DNA from: Gammaproteobacteria bacterium
GTDB taxonomy: Bacteria > Pseudomonadota > Gammaproteobacteria > Xanthomonadales > Xanthomonadaceae
NCBI GenBank assembly: GCA_025356635.1
Contig: JANXRY010000080.1
Span: forward strand, 62,001 to 126,000
DNA length: 64,000 nucleotides
Direction of reading: 5' to 3'
Numbering within the stretch: position 1 is the first letter of the stretch; the number at the start of each line of letters is the position of its first letter. Of the stretch, positions 43,853 through 53,043 are shown piece by piece. A model generated the notes under the pieces. The model was not told where the DNA came from. It saw nothing but the letters and a program-made list of their open reading frames with translations, and made no database searches. The position numbers and the translations under genes are program-made.

Positions 43853-46800
43853 TCGCCAACCGCCAGCCCGAACTTCCGCCGCAGGCGTTCGGCATAGCGG
43901 CCGGCACTGGCCAATGCCTCCGGATCAAGCGGATACAACTTCGCAGCCAGCCGTTGGGCGTTGAGCACTTCCCGGAAATGCTCGCTGGCATCCAGCGCCG
44001 ATACCGCGCTGGCCGCGTGCCGACGATGCAGGTTGCCCGGGGCCGGGTCGTAGAAAATCCGGCCGTGCTGCAGCAACCTCAGGTAGACGACCCAGTCGCC
44101 GGCGATACGATACGAAGCGATTTCCTCGATATTCGCGCGCAATACCGCCAATAGTGCGTCGCGCCGGAACACAGCCGCACTCACGTTCGGAATGGTGTTC
44201 TTGACGCTTAGACCGGCCGTCACTTCCCCGGCGCCGGACGCGACGTAGGACGAGCACCAGCGCTGCCTGGAAAGATCATCCGTCCATTGTTTGTAGTCGT
44301 TGGCCATTACGCGGCCGCGCTCATCGATCGGGGTGGACTGGCAGTATCCGATCACGATCGAGGGATCGTCCTGCATGACCGACACGATGTGCATGAGGAA
44401 ATCCGGCTTGGCCAGGTCGTCGGCTTCGGCAATCCAGACATAGTCGCCACGGGCCAGCTCCACGCCGCGCAGCCATTGCCGGAACAGCGAGCCGCTATTG
44501 GTCTCGTTGACGATAATCCGCGGCTCCGGATTCAACAACGGCCGCAACGCCTGCAATCGTTCGCGACTATCGTCGCTGGAAGCGTCGTCGAGGACGATGA
44601 TTTCATAAGCAGGAAGGCTCTGCGCCGCGATCGATTGCAGGCGCTCTTCCAGGTAGCGCGCGTAGTTGTAGTTCGGCACTACCACCGACACCCGCGGCAA
44701 CGCGCAGCCGCCCAGATTCAACAAATCGATGACATAGCTGCGGAAAGAAAACTCCGAATCCACCATCTCGCAACCGCTCCTGCCCAGCTCGGCGCGCCTG
44801 ATGTCGTCGCCCAGCAGCCCGCTGATTGCAGCGGCATAGGCGGCAACATCGAATGCCGGTACCGTGACGCCACCGCCGCGGGCAAGCAGGTCGGCGCCGC
44901 CACCCGTGCCGGCGAAGGCCACGACTGGCGTGCCGACCGACAGGCTTTCCAGCACCACCGACGGGAACGGATCTTCGCGCGACGCCAGTGCATAGAGATC
45001 GGCGCCTGCGTAGTAATCGGCGGTGGCGAAATCGTGGCCGACGAAATGGAAACGCGACTGCATGCCCGCCCTGGCAATGGCCGCAATGGCTTGTTCAAGA
45101 TCCGCAAGGTGCTGGTTTCCGACCCAGACCAGATGCAGGCGAGAATCGCCCTTTGCCGCAAGCAAGCAAGCCTCGACCAGAAGATCCAGGCCCTTGCGAT
45201 GATCGGCATAACCGACGGCCAGGACGATTCTCGCGTCGAACTCGATCGCCAATTTATTTCGCAGAAGGCGGCGCGCATTGGCCTTGTCGACGATCCCGCG
45301 GTACTTGCTGCGGATATACAGGCCCTGCGGCAACTTCTGAACCTTCGAACCAAGCTGGCCGGGCAAGAGGAATTGTTCGAGACCTTGCCGCACCCCGTCC
45401 GTGGGAACGACCACGCAGTCGGAGCCTTCCACCAGATCAACCACTGCCCGCTCGAGCCGATACTGCCTGATCACGCCCGGAAGTTCGTGGATCAGCGTTA
45501 CCACGCGCAACCCGGCATTCTTGAACGGGCGGACCACGCGGCCAGCAACCGTGGTATTCGCCAGCACCATGCCAACACCCTCGGCGCACAATTGTATTGC
45601 CAATGCCTGGATTGATGCTTCGGACGCGTCGAACAACGTATGGATCTTGGCTATTGCGGAAAATTCCGGCAGCAGGCTACCGGGTCCGAGCATCAGTACT
45701 TCAACCTCGAGTCGCAGTTCGCTGGTCATCTCGCGCAACAAATGCAAAGCAAGGTACTGGGCGCCATGCGGATGCGCGTCATGCACGACCAACAGGATTT
45801 TTCCCGGTGACGACGCACGGGTCAGCGCGGTCCGGGTCGCCTGCAGGTAGGCATAGCCGTATTTCCGGTCAGGTTCGAGATGCGCGCCTTCCGCCCATTC
45901 GTTCCAGGCATTGATAAAGACGATGGACTCACCGGCCACCGGATGGGTCTTGGCATAGCCCACTGCACTTGCCAGCCAGCCGCGATAAGACTCGGGCGTG
46001 GAATTGGCGAAGGTATAGCCTTGCCCTGGTTTGCGGGCTTCGTTGTCCCAGCCCGGAAACACGCCGCGGAACAACGGGTAGTCCGGCTTTGGCCAGTTCT
46101 TGGCACGCTGCACCAGGGACGGATAGTCGATCACGTAACCACGGTAATCCGGGTTGATGATCTCGAGCCGGTAATTGATCGAGGGCATTCCTTCGGCAAG
46201 CTTGTGCGGAGGAAACTCTACTGCCGCGTCGAAGCCGCACTCGCGTGGATCGAGCAGATCGAACTGCACCATCGCCAGGAAGATTTCTCCCAACCCCTGT
46301 TCACGACAATAGCGGCGCCAGTGCTCCAGAGTTCGCCGGCAATCAGGCAGCAACGAAGGCCGGTAAACCACCAGCAAGGGCCGGCCGTCGATGCGGATAT
46401 AGCGGTGATCGCGCAGATAGGGCAGCAGGTCGCGGATGAATGCTTCGTCGTTGTCGTCGCCGTAGACTTGGCCCATGAGGACGTCATCGTCCTTTCCGTC
46501 CCAGCGCCGGGTCCAGTTTTCGTTCGCCCAGCACAAGCAAAATGGAAAGTCGATGCTGGCGTCGGCCAAGTACTGGTCCAGCGGACGTTCCAGCAAGCGC
46601 TGGCCACTGAACCAGTAGTGATGGAAACAAAATCCATGCAGGCCATGCAGCTTGGCCAGTTCCACCTGGCGGTGCATCACTTCGATCAGCCGCAAGTCGT
46701 AGAAACCCAGTTCGCCGGGTAGCTGCGGTTGGTAGTGCCCGATGAATTGCGGTACTGCCTTGCTGACATTGGTCCATTCGGTGAAACCACGGCCCCACCA

Positions 46801-47151
46801 GCGATCATTTTCTGCGATCGGGTAAAACTGCGGCAAGTAGAAGGCGATGGCTTTCGCTGCCAGCGGCGCCTCAGGAACTGTTTCGGCACGCAACGGCAGG
46901 TAATGCACACCCATGTAGGCGCTGTTACCGGCCAGCATTTCCCGAACATATCGGTCCAGTACTGGTTCGTTGACGGGATCCTTGCGCGCAGCCAGCGGCA
47001 ACGCGCCGCCGCCAAAAGCCTGCCAGCGCCGATAGGCATCGGTTCGCCGCAGCAGCCAGCCAAGTTTCCGGAATAACCAATCCTTCAGGCGCAGCCGGAA
47101 CGCCCATCCGAACGGCAGCCTGGTGTACAGCCCGCGCAGAATAGTTGCCAT
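43849..47151 (-). CDS. Three-domain glycan enzyme: GH99-like (WbsX), GT4, GT2
   Basis: About 1100 residues. Residues 97-430 are a WbsX/GH99-like domain (AIAFYLPQFYPIAENDRWWG, CWANENWTRRWDG, FINAWNEWAEGAHLEPD). Residues 450-812 form a GT-B fold of family GT4 (LAVGYADHRKGLDLL, SREDPFPSVVLESLSVGTPVV). Residues 819-1075 are a GT2 domain (SVVVPNYNYARYLEERL, DDASSDDS, EADD). It likely both builds and trims or modifies a surface glycan in the cytosol. The start is uncertain: ATG at 47151 or GTG at 47175. It heads a coupled four-gene operon with wzm, wzt and gtrA. Confidence 0.85.
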   Translation of the reverse strand: MATILRGLYTRLPFGWAFRLRLKDWLFRKLGWLLRRTDAYRRWQAFGGGALPLAARKDPVNEPVLDRYVREMLAGNSAYMGVHYLPLRAETVPEAPLAAKAIAFYLPQFYPIAENDRWWGRGFTEWTNVSKAVPQFIGHYQPQLPGELGFYDLRLIEVMHRQVELAKLHGLHGFCFHHYWFSGQRLLERPLDQYLADASIDFPFCLCWANENWTRRWDGKDDDVLMGQVYGDDNDEAFIRDLLPYLRDHRYIRIDGRPLLVVYRPSLLPDCRRTLEHWRRYCREQGLGEIFLAMVQFDLLDPRECGFDAAVEFPPHKLAEGMPSINYRLEIINPDYRGYVIDYPSLVQRAKNWPKPDYPLFRGVFPGWDNEARKPGQGYTFANSTPESYRGWLASAVGYAKTHPVAGESIVFINAWNEWAEGAHLEPDRKYGYAYLQATRTALTRASSPGKILLVVHDAHPHGAQYLALHLLREMTSELRLEVEVLMLGPGSLLPEFSAIAKIHTLFDASEASIQALAIQLCAEGVGMVLANTTVAGRVVRPFKNAGLRVVTLIHELPGVIRQYRLERAVVDLVEGSDCVVVPTDGVRQGLEQFLLPGQLGSKVQKLPQGLYIRSKYRGIVDKANARRLLRNKLAIEFDARIVLAVGYADHRKGLDLLVEACLLAAKGDSRLHLVWVGNQHLADLEQAIAAIARAGMQSRFHFVGHDFATADYYAGADLYALASREDPFPSVVLESLSVGTPVVAFAGTGGGADLLARGGGVTVPAFDVAAYAAAISGLLGDDIRRAELGRSGCEMVDSEFSFRSYVIDLLNLGGCALPRVSVVVPNYNYARYLEERLQSIAAQSLPAYEIIVLDDASSDDSRERLQALRPLLNPEPRIIVNETNSGSLFRQWLRGVELARGDYVWIAEADDLAKPDFLMHIVSVMQDDPSIVIGYCQSTPIDERGRVMANDYKQWTDDLSRQRWCSSYVASGAGEVTAGLSVKNTIPNVSAAVFRRDALLAVLRANIEEIASYRIAGDWVVYLRLLQHGRIFYDPAPGNLHRRHAASAVSALDASEHFREVLNAQRLAAKLYPLDPEALASAGRYAERLRRKFGLAVGE

Positions 47152-47203
47152 CGGCCCGCGCGACACGCCGTTCACGCGCCAGGTTGAGTGAGAACCATCG
47201 AAC

Positions 47204-48367
47204 TCACGCGAGCGCGTGCGCCAGTTCTGCGCGCAAGTCGGCCACGTCTTCCACGCCAACCGAGAGCCGCACCAGATTGTCGGTGACGCCCAGTTGCGCG
47301 CGCCGCTCCGGCGGCACCGAGGCATGGGTCATGATCGCAGGATGGTTGACCAGGCTTTCGACGCCGCCCAGGGATTCGGCGATCGCGAACAAATGGCAAC
47401 GCTCCATGAAGCTGCGCGCCGCCGGCAGCCCACCCTTGAGCCAGATGGAAATCATTCCGCCAAAGCCATGCATCTGCCGCTTGGCCAACGCGTGTTGCGG
47501 ATGCGATGCCAGGCCCGGATAGGCGACTTTCTCGATCGCCGGATGTTTTTCCAGCCATTCGGCCAGTTGCGCGGCGTTGTCGCAATGCGCCTTCATGCGC
47601 AGGTGCAGTGTTTTCAATCCGCGTAGCGCAAGGAAGGAATCGAACGGGCCCTGGATGCCGCCAATGGCGTTCTGCAGAAAAGTCATCTGCTCGGCCAGCG
47701 CGGCATCGTCGCCGACCACGGCGATGCCGCCGACGATGTCGGAATGGCCATTCAAATATTTCGTCGCCGAATGCATGACGATGTGCGCGCCCAGTTCCAG
47801 CGGCCGTTGCAGGATCGGCGAACTGAAGGTGTTGTCCACCACCACGATCAACCCGCGCTTGCGTGCGATCGCGGCGACCGCGGCGATATCGACCAACTTG
47901 AGCAGTGGATTGGTCGGCGTCTCGATCCAGACCAACTTGGTGTCCGGGCGAATCGCCGCTTCGAATGCCTGCACGTCGGTCATGTCGACCCAGCTGAAGT
48001 CGAGCCCGGCGCTGCGCCGGCGCACGCGCTCGAACAATCGATACGTGCCACCGTAGACATCGTCCATGGCGATCACGTGGCTGCCGGAATCGAGCATCTC
48101 CAGGATCGTCGAAGTGGCCGCCAGCCCGGATGCAAAAGCGTAGCCGTGTGTTCCGCCTTCGAGATCGGCGATACAGCGCTCGTAGGCGAAACGGGTCGGA
48201 TTGTGGCTGCGCGAATACTCGAAACCCTGGTGCACACCCGGGCTTTTCTGCGCATAAGTGGAAGTCGCGTAGATCGGCGTCATCACCGCGCCGGTGCTCG
48301 GATCGGGCGATTGCCCGGCGTGGATCGCGCGGGTGCCCAGGCCTTGTTTTTTGCTTTCGGAAGTCAT
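47204..48367 (-). CDS. Cystathionine gamma-lyase/synthase family enzyme
   Basis: A 387-residue Cys/Met-metabolism PLP enzyme. The PLP lysine lies in MHSATKYLNGHSD (K203); other hallmarks are EYSRSHNPTRFAYE, ASGLAATSTIL, ETPTNPLLKLVDI and ESLGGVESLVNHPAIMTHASVP. Because cystathionine beta-synthase lies 31 bases upstream on the same strand, reverse transsulfuration (gamma-lyase, giving cysteine) is the best guess, but metB-type synthase activity cannot be excluded by sequence alone. Confidence 0.9.
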   Translation of the reverse strand: MTSESKKQGLGTRAIHAGQSPDPSTGAVMTPIYATSTYAQKSPGVHQGFEYSRSHNPTRFAYERCIADLEGGTHGYAFASGLAATSTILEMLDSGSHVIAMDDVYGGTYRLFERVRRRSAGLDFSWVDMTDVQAFEAAIRPDTKLVWIETPTNPLLKLVDIAAVAAIARKRGLIVVVDNTFSSPILQRPLELGAHIVMHSATKYLNGHSDIVGGIAVVGDDAALAEQMTFLQNAIGGIQGPFDSFLALRGLKTLHLRMKAHCDNAAQLAEWLEKHPAIEKVAYPGLASHPQHALAKRQMHGFGGMISIWLKGGLPAARSFMERCHLFAIAESLGGVESLVNHPAIMTHASVPPERRAQLGVTDNLVRLSVGVEDVADLRAELAHALA

Positions 48368-48398
48368 GCAGGTTCCAAGTCGATAAATTCCGGTTGGT

Positions 48399-49769
48399 TT
48401 ATTGGACGCGGCGGCGCAGGTAGTTGAGCAGGTCGATGCGGGTGATCAGTCCCAGGAACTTCTGCCCGTCCATGACGATGGCGACGTGGCCGCGATCGAA
48501 CACCGGCAGCAGGGTTTCCATCGGAGCGGTCACGTCGAGCGCATCGAGCTTGCGCACCATCGCCGTGGCGACCGGATCAAGGAAGCGTTTTTCATCGCTA
48601 TAGACATGCAGCAGCACATCGGATTCATCGACGATGCCGACGATCTTCTCGCCGTCCATCACCGGCAGCTGCGAGACGTCGTACATTTTCATGCGCTGGT
48701 AGGCGACGGTCAGGGTGTCGGTCGGCGCCACCACCACCGTATCCTTCTGCGCGTACGGGCGCAGGATCAGGTCGCGCAGGTTGCCGTGCTGCGGGCGTTC
48801 AAGGAAGCCGTTGTCGAGCATCCAGTAGTCGTTGTACATCTTCGACAAATACTTGTTGCCGGTATCGCAAACGAACACCACCACCTTCTTCGGTGTGGTC
48901 TGTTCCCGGCAATACTTCAACGCCGCCGCCAATAGCGTGCCGGTCGAGGAACCGCCGAGCACGCCTTCTTTCATCAGCAGTTCGCGCCCGGCCAGGAAGC
49001 TCTCCTTGTCGGAGATCGCATAGGCTTTCTTCACCCGGGTGAAATCGGAAATCGGCGGCAGGAAATCTTCGCCGATCCCTTCCACCAACCAACTGCCGGA
49101 CTTCGTGCTTAGCACGCCTTCGTTGATGTACTGGGTCAGGATTGATCCGACCGGATCGGCCAGAACTAGCTCGACGTGCGGCGCCACCTTGGCGAAGTAG
49201 CACGACAGGCCGGTCATCGTTCCCGAGGAACCGCAGCCGAAGACGATGGCGTCCATGTCGCCACTCATTTGTCGCCAGATTTCCGGGCCGGTGCCCTGCT
49301 CGTGCGCAAGCGGGTTGTCCGGATTACCGAACTGGTTGATGAAGTAGGCGCCGGGCGTGTCGGCGGCCAGTTTTTCGGCCATGTCCTGGTAGTACTGCGG
49401 ATGGCCCTTGGCCACGTCGGAGCGGGTGAGCATGACTTCGGCGCCCATCGCGCGCAGGTTGAAGATTTTTTCCCGACTCATCTTGTCGGGAACCACGAGC
49501 ACGAGTTTGTAGCCCTTTTGCTGCGCGACCAGTGCCAGACCGATGCCAGTGTTGCCGGCGGTACCTTCCACCAGCGTGTCGCCAGGCTTGATCCGGCCAG
49601 CTTGTTCGGCGGCCTCGATCATCTTCAGGCCGATGCGGTCCTTGATCGAGCCGCCGGGATTCATGCACTCGAGCTTGAGGAATAGCTCGCAGACGCCGGT
49701 GTCGAGATGCTGGGCCTTGACGATGGCCGTGTCGCCGATCAGTTCGAGAACGCTTTCATGGACCGTCAT
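48399..49769 (-). CDS. Cystathionine beta-synthase with CBS domain pair
   Basis: A 456-residue protein. The catalytic part (1-325) has LECMNPGGSIKDRIG (PLP lysine K43), EGTAGNTGIGLA and GCGSSGTMTGLS. A Bateman module of two CBS domains follows (about 335-456), with SQLPVMDGEKIVGIVDESDVL and a second copy ending LITRIDLLNYL. There is no heme domain, as in other bacterial forms. It condenses serine and homocysteine to cystathionine. Start 49769 (MTVHESVLELIGDT) aligns with the family. Confidence 0.93.
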   Translation of the reverse strand: MTVHESVLELIGDTAIVKAQHLDTGVCELFLKLECMNPGGSIKDRIGLKMIEAAEQAGRIKPGDTLVEGTAGNTGIGLALVAQQKGYKLVLVVPDKMSREKIFNLRAMGAEVMLTRSDVAKGHPQYYQDMAEKLAADTPGAYFINQFGNPDNPLAHEQGTGPEIWRQMSGDMDAIVFGCGSSGTMTGLSCYFAKVAPHVELVLADPVGSILTQYINEGVLSTKSGSWLVEGIGEDFLPPISDFTRVKKAYAISDKESFLAGRELLMKEGVLGGSSTGTLLAAALKYCREQTTPKKVVVFVCDTGNKYLSKMYNDYWMLDNGFLERPQHGNLRDLILRPYAQKDTVVVAPTDTLTVAYQRMKMYDVSQLPVMDGEKIVGIVDESDVLLHVYSDEKRFLDPVATAMVRKLDALDVTAPMETLLPVFDRGHVAIVMDGQKFLGLITRIDLLNYLRRRVQ

Positions 49770-49925
49770 GGAAACCGCGCACAGGACTGGCCCTCGGGCC
49801 GACATGCGATTGTAACGCGAAGGGCTCGAAGCCGGGCGCAGCGGGAAGGCGCTGGGGCAGCAAAGTGCGAGTGGCGGTGACCCGACGAGGGGGGCCACCG
49901 CCACCGCAGCGGTGAAAGGGTTTGG

Positions 49926-50144
49926 TCAGTGTCGCTTGGCGTCGTACATCCGGATCAGCCGGTCCTTGGCGTACAGCTTTTCGCGCTTCATCTGCGTGAG
50001 TGTGTTGTCGTCCAGTGGCAGTACGCCCAACTCGGCGTCCAGTACTTGCTTGTCCAGTTCACGATGGCGGTGATAGAGCTGACGAAATTCCGGGTCGCTC
50101 TTGATCATCGCCTCGACTTCGTTTTGGGGTTGCCCTTCAAACAT
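49926..50144 (-). CDS. DUF465 family (YdcH-like) small protein
   Basis: A 72-residue helical protein, MFEGQPQNEVEAMIKSDPEF, followed by FRQLYHRHRELDKQV and LKRE-type KREKLYAKDRLIRM, which match the YdcH/DUF465 family. It is almost all alpha helix and charged. Function unknown. A strong GGAGG-type ribosome site precedes the start. Confidence 0.87.
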   Translation of the reverse strand: MFEGQPQNEVEAMIKSDPEFRQLYHRHRELDKQVLDAELGVLPLDDNTLTQMKREKLYAKDRLIRMYDAKRH

Positions 50145-50434
50145 CGTTGACCTCCTTCAGAAACACGAACGCCCCGGCGGGATAGCACGGGGCGAGTGGA
50201 TTGAGATCGTGAGGAATGAAACGCGGGTCAGGTCGTTGCTGCGGGCGGCGTCCATAAAAACCACGCCCGCCACAGTCTTTGTGGCGGCAATTTCCGTTAG
50301 GACGAGATCTGCATGCATCGGCCAGGCTCGGTTCGCCATGCGGCCACGCGCCGCATGGGAGTTTGACGCTACTCCCGGCTGATAGGGCCCGCAAGTAGTT
50401 TGTGCAACTACTTGTTTCCAAACAACTCCGGCCC
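50145..50434. other. Gene-free region with three hairpins
   Basis: No credible gene. It contains CCATGCGGC/GCCGCATGG (50336-50358), GGGAGT/ACTCCC (50357-50376), and AAGTAGTT/AACTACTT (50393-50413). The first two share two bases and so cannot form at once, a pattern seen in attenuators. On the reverse strand these lie just after the OmpA gene stop, and before the DUF465 gene, so they may act as its terminator or leader. No U-tract was found. Confidence 0.5.
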
Positions 50435-51403
50435 CTACTGGACGGCCAGGTCGACCCGGCGGTTGCGCGCCCGGCCTTCAGCGCTGCCGTTATCGCCGAT
50501 GGGGTCGGCCTGACCACGCCCCACTGCCTTCAAGCCGGATGGCTCCATGCCAGCCTCCACCAAGGCCTGGCGCACCGCCTCGGCGCGATGCTGGGACAGC
50601 ACCAGATTGGCCTCCGCCTTGCCTTGATTGTCGGTATAGCCTTCGATACGAAGCTTGACGTGCGCCGGCAAGCTGGCCGTCAGGCGCCTCAAACTGGCCC
50701 GCGCCGAATCGGTGAGATGCGCACTGCCGTTGGGGAAAGCCCTGCTGGACAGGCTGTAAACAGTCTTGCCGGCGACGATCCGGGACGTTGGCAGTGACAC
50801 CTCGGCATCTCCGCCTGTCCCCGAAGCCAGCCTTGCTTCTTCGCGCGCCAATTGCGCTTCATGTTCGCGGGCATCGGCCAGCTTGCGCGCCTGCGCCGCC
50901 TCGGCATTGGCGGCCAAGGCGTCCGCAGCGGCTTGCTCACCCGCCTGCCGGTTGGCTTCCGCTGCAACGGCTAGCCGTTCGGCTTCTTCCTGCTGGGCCA
51001 GGGCCTGCAAGCGCAGGCGATCAACCTCACGGCGCGCCAATTCGGCATCCCGACGGCTGGCCTCGAGCATGATCTGATCGCGTTCGTGATCGAGCTGCCG
51101 AGATTGCTCCTCCAGTAACTGAGCTTGCGCGGAGGTCACGGCGATCCCTACCCAGAGCTCGGCCAGCATCACGGTCCGGGACCGATCCCGCGAGTGTGCG
51201 TTGGCGATCCCGGCGATTGCCTGATTGGCTTGGAACCGTTCCAGACCAGCCAGGCTGGCGAGCGCGGGATCCTGGTCCAGAGCAGACAACTCGGCCTGCA
51301 AACGATCCCGATCCGGATCAGGCCGGGTCTGCGCGTTGACGCCACCGGAACCCAGCCCAGCCAGGATCAGGGCCAAGACAGCCATTACTGGTGGCCGAGT
51401 CAT
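50435..51403 (-). CDS. OmpA family protein with coiled coil
   Basis: A 322-residue exported protein: signal peptide (1-24), a helical region, a long coiled coil rich in A, E, R and Q (about 95-195), and a C-terminal OmpA peptidoglycan-binding domain (about 210-322) with LRIEGYTDNQGKAEANLVLS and SQHRAEAVRQAL. It likely links the envelope to peptidoglycan. Its start overlaps the DUF4398 gene stop by four bases. Confidence 0.88.
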   Translation of the reverse strand: MTRPPVMAVLALILAGLGSGGVNAQTRPDPDRDRLQAELSALDQDPALASLAGLERFQANQAIAGIANAHSRDRSRTVMLAELWVGIAVTSAQAQLLEEQSRQLDHERDQIMLEASRRDAELARREVDRLRLQALAQQEEAERLAVAAEANRQAGEQAAADALAANAEAAQARKLADAREHEAQLAREEARLASGTGGDAEVSLPTSRIVAGKTVYSLSSRAFPNGSAHLTDSARASLRRLTASLPAHVKLRIEGYTDNQGKAEANLVLSQHRAEAVRQALVEAGMEPSGLKAVGRGQADPIGDNGSAEGRARNRRVDLAVQ

Positions 51404-51795
51404 TGGTGCGACTCTGGCATTACCAGCAGCTGACGGCGCAGATCGGCATTCCGCGCCATCTTTTCATCCACATCCTGTTGCGCCAACGCAAGTCTGGCCC
51501 GTGCCTGCGCCAGGCCAGCAGCCACTTGCGCTTCTTCGGCCAATGCGAGCGCATCGCGATACCTGCGCTTGGCGAGCAGTACCTGGGCCTGGGCCAGGCG
51601 GTCGCGGGCCCGATCGAGGTCCTGGGCGGCCTGACCCTGGGGCTGGAGCCGTTCGGCCGCCGCGACAGCAGAGCCTGCGGCGGCGATCCCGGCCTCCGGT
51701 GCGACCATGGCAGCCACCACCTGGGTCGCCAGCAGCAAGCCCAGAAAGAGCAGCAGGCGTTGGAAATTTTCTCTGGATAGTGTCATAACGCTCAT
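51400..51795 (-). CDS. DUF4398 family exported protein
   Basis: A 131-residue protein with an uncleaved or cleaved N-terminal hydrophobic segment (LLLFLGLLLATQVVAAM) and a helical body with DLDRARDRLAQAQVLLAKRRYRDALALAEEA, split here for length, matching DUF4398. It pairs with the OmpA protein by a four-base overlap, a common arrangement. Start at 51795; 51786 is an alternative. Function unknown, likely envelope integrity. Confidence 0.82.
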   Translation of the reverse strand: MSVMTLSRENFQRLLLFLGLLLATQVVAAMVAPEAGIAAAGSAVAAAERLQPQGQAAQDLDRARDRLAQAQVLLAKRRYRDALALAEEAQVAAGLAQARARLALAQQDVDEKMARNADLRRQLLVMPESHQ

Positions 51796-51889
51796 TCAGG
51801 CATGCTGCGGCCGAGGTAATGTCGGCACGCAGTATGCACCCCCCAGCGGGCCGACAAAATCAGGCGCGACAAAGTTCAAGGAAGGCATC

Positions 51890-53014
51890 ATGGATATCGG
51901 CTATTTCCTAAAATTGATGACGGAAAAGAACGCCTCGGACATGTTCCTGACCACCGGCGCGCCCGTATTCATCAAGGTCGAAGGCAAGCTCTACCCTCTG
52001 GGCAATACCGGCCTCCCCGCCGGTATGGTCAAGAAGATCGCCTATTCGCTGATGGACGAGGGCCAGGTGCCGGTGTTCGAGCGCGACCTCGAATTCAACA
52101 TGGCCATCGCGGTGAAGGACGCCGGCCGTTTCCGCGTGAACTGCTTCAAGCAGCGCGGCGAAGTCGGCATGGTGATCCGCGCGATCAAGAGCGACATCCC
52201 GAGCATCGACCAGCTGCGTTTGCCGCCGGTGCTCAAGGACATCGTCATGGAGCCGCGCGGCCTGGTGCTGGTGGTCGGCTCGACCGGCTCGGGCAAGTCG
52301 ACCGCGCTGGCGGCAATGATCGACCATCGCAACACCCACAACACCGGCCACATCCTCACCATCGAGGATCCGATCGAATTCCTGCATCGGCACAAGAAAT
52401 CCATCGTCAACCAGCGTGAAGTTGGCCTGGATACCCACGCCTTCCACAACGCACTCAAGAACGCCATGCGCGAAGCGCCGGACGTGATCCTGATCGGCGA
52501 AATCCTGGACGCGGTGACCATGGAATCGGCGATTGCCTTCGCCGAGACCGGCCACCTGTGCTTGGCGACGCTGCACTCGAACAACGCCGACCAGACCCTG
52601 GACCGCATCCTCAATTTCTTCCCGGAATCAGCGCACAAGAACGTGCTCATGAACCTGTCGCTGAACCTGAAGGCGGTGATCTCTCTGCGCCTGGTCATCG
52701 GCAAGGACGGCAAGCGCCTGCCGGCCAGCGAAGTACTGATCAACACGCCGATGATCCGCGACCTGATCCGCCGTGGCGAAGTGCACGAGGTCAAGGACGC
52801 GATGGACAAGTCGCTGCAGGAAGGCATGCACACCTTCGACCAGTCGCTGTTCCGCATGTACAAGGACGGCAAGATCGAGCTTGAGGAAGCGCTGCGCAAG
52901 GCCGATTCGCGCGATGGCCTGGCGCTGAAGATTCGTTTGGCCGAAGGCGCCAGCGGCGAGCACGACCCTTACGCCGACGTGTTCAACACCGACCAGCAAA
53001 GCGCCGGCTTTTAG
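51890..53014 (+). CDS. pilU: Type IV pilus retraction ATPase PilU
   Basis: A 374-residue GspE/PilT family ATPase. MDIGYFLKLMTEKNASDMFL and TGAP match PilU. Walker A VGSTGSGKST is at 129-138; Asp and His boxes include LTIEDPIEFLH and HLCLATLHSNNADQTLDR. The Walker B reads VILIGEILD. PilU assists PilT in pulling back pili. AAGGAAGG precedes the ATG at 51890. No pilT is in the window, although pilTU are often adjacent. Confidence 0.93.
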   Translation: MDIGYFLKLMTEKNASDMFLTTGAPVFIKVEGKLYPLGNTGLPAGMVKKIAYSLMDEGQVPVFERDLEFNMAIAVKDAGRFRVNCFKQRGEVGMVIRAIKSDIPSIDQLRLPPVLKDIVMEPRGLVLVVGSTGSGKSTALAAMIDHRNTHNTGHILTIEDPIEFLHRHKKSIVNQREVGLDTHAFHNALKNAMREAPDVILIGEILDAVTMESAIAFAETGHLCLATLHSNNADQTLDRILNFFPESAHKNVLMNLSLNLKAVISLRLVIGKDGKRLPASEVLINTPMIRDLIRRGEVHEVKDAMDKSLQEGMHTFDQSLFRMYKDGKIELEEALRKADSRDGLALKIRLAEGASGEHDPYADVFNTDQQSAGF

Positions 53015-53043
53015 TCAGCACTGCTAGGCAAGAGCCGCGTGGT

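Noticed and set aside
43849-47325. Longer start of the glycan enzyme at 47325
   Set aside because: Would overlap the cystathionine lyase 3' end by over 120 bases in another frame, with no family similarity in the extra residues.
50157-50339. 60-codon reverse frame in the gene-free stretch
   Set aside because: No ribosome site, biased composition unlike neighbours, and overlaps strong hairpins.
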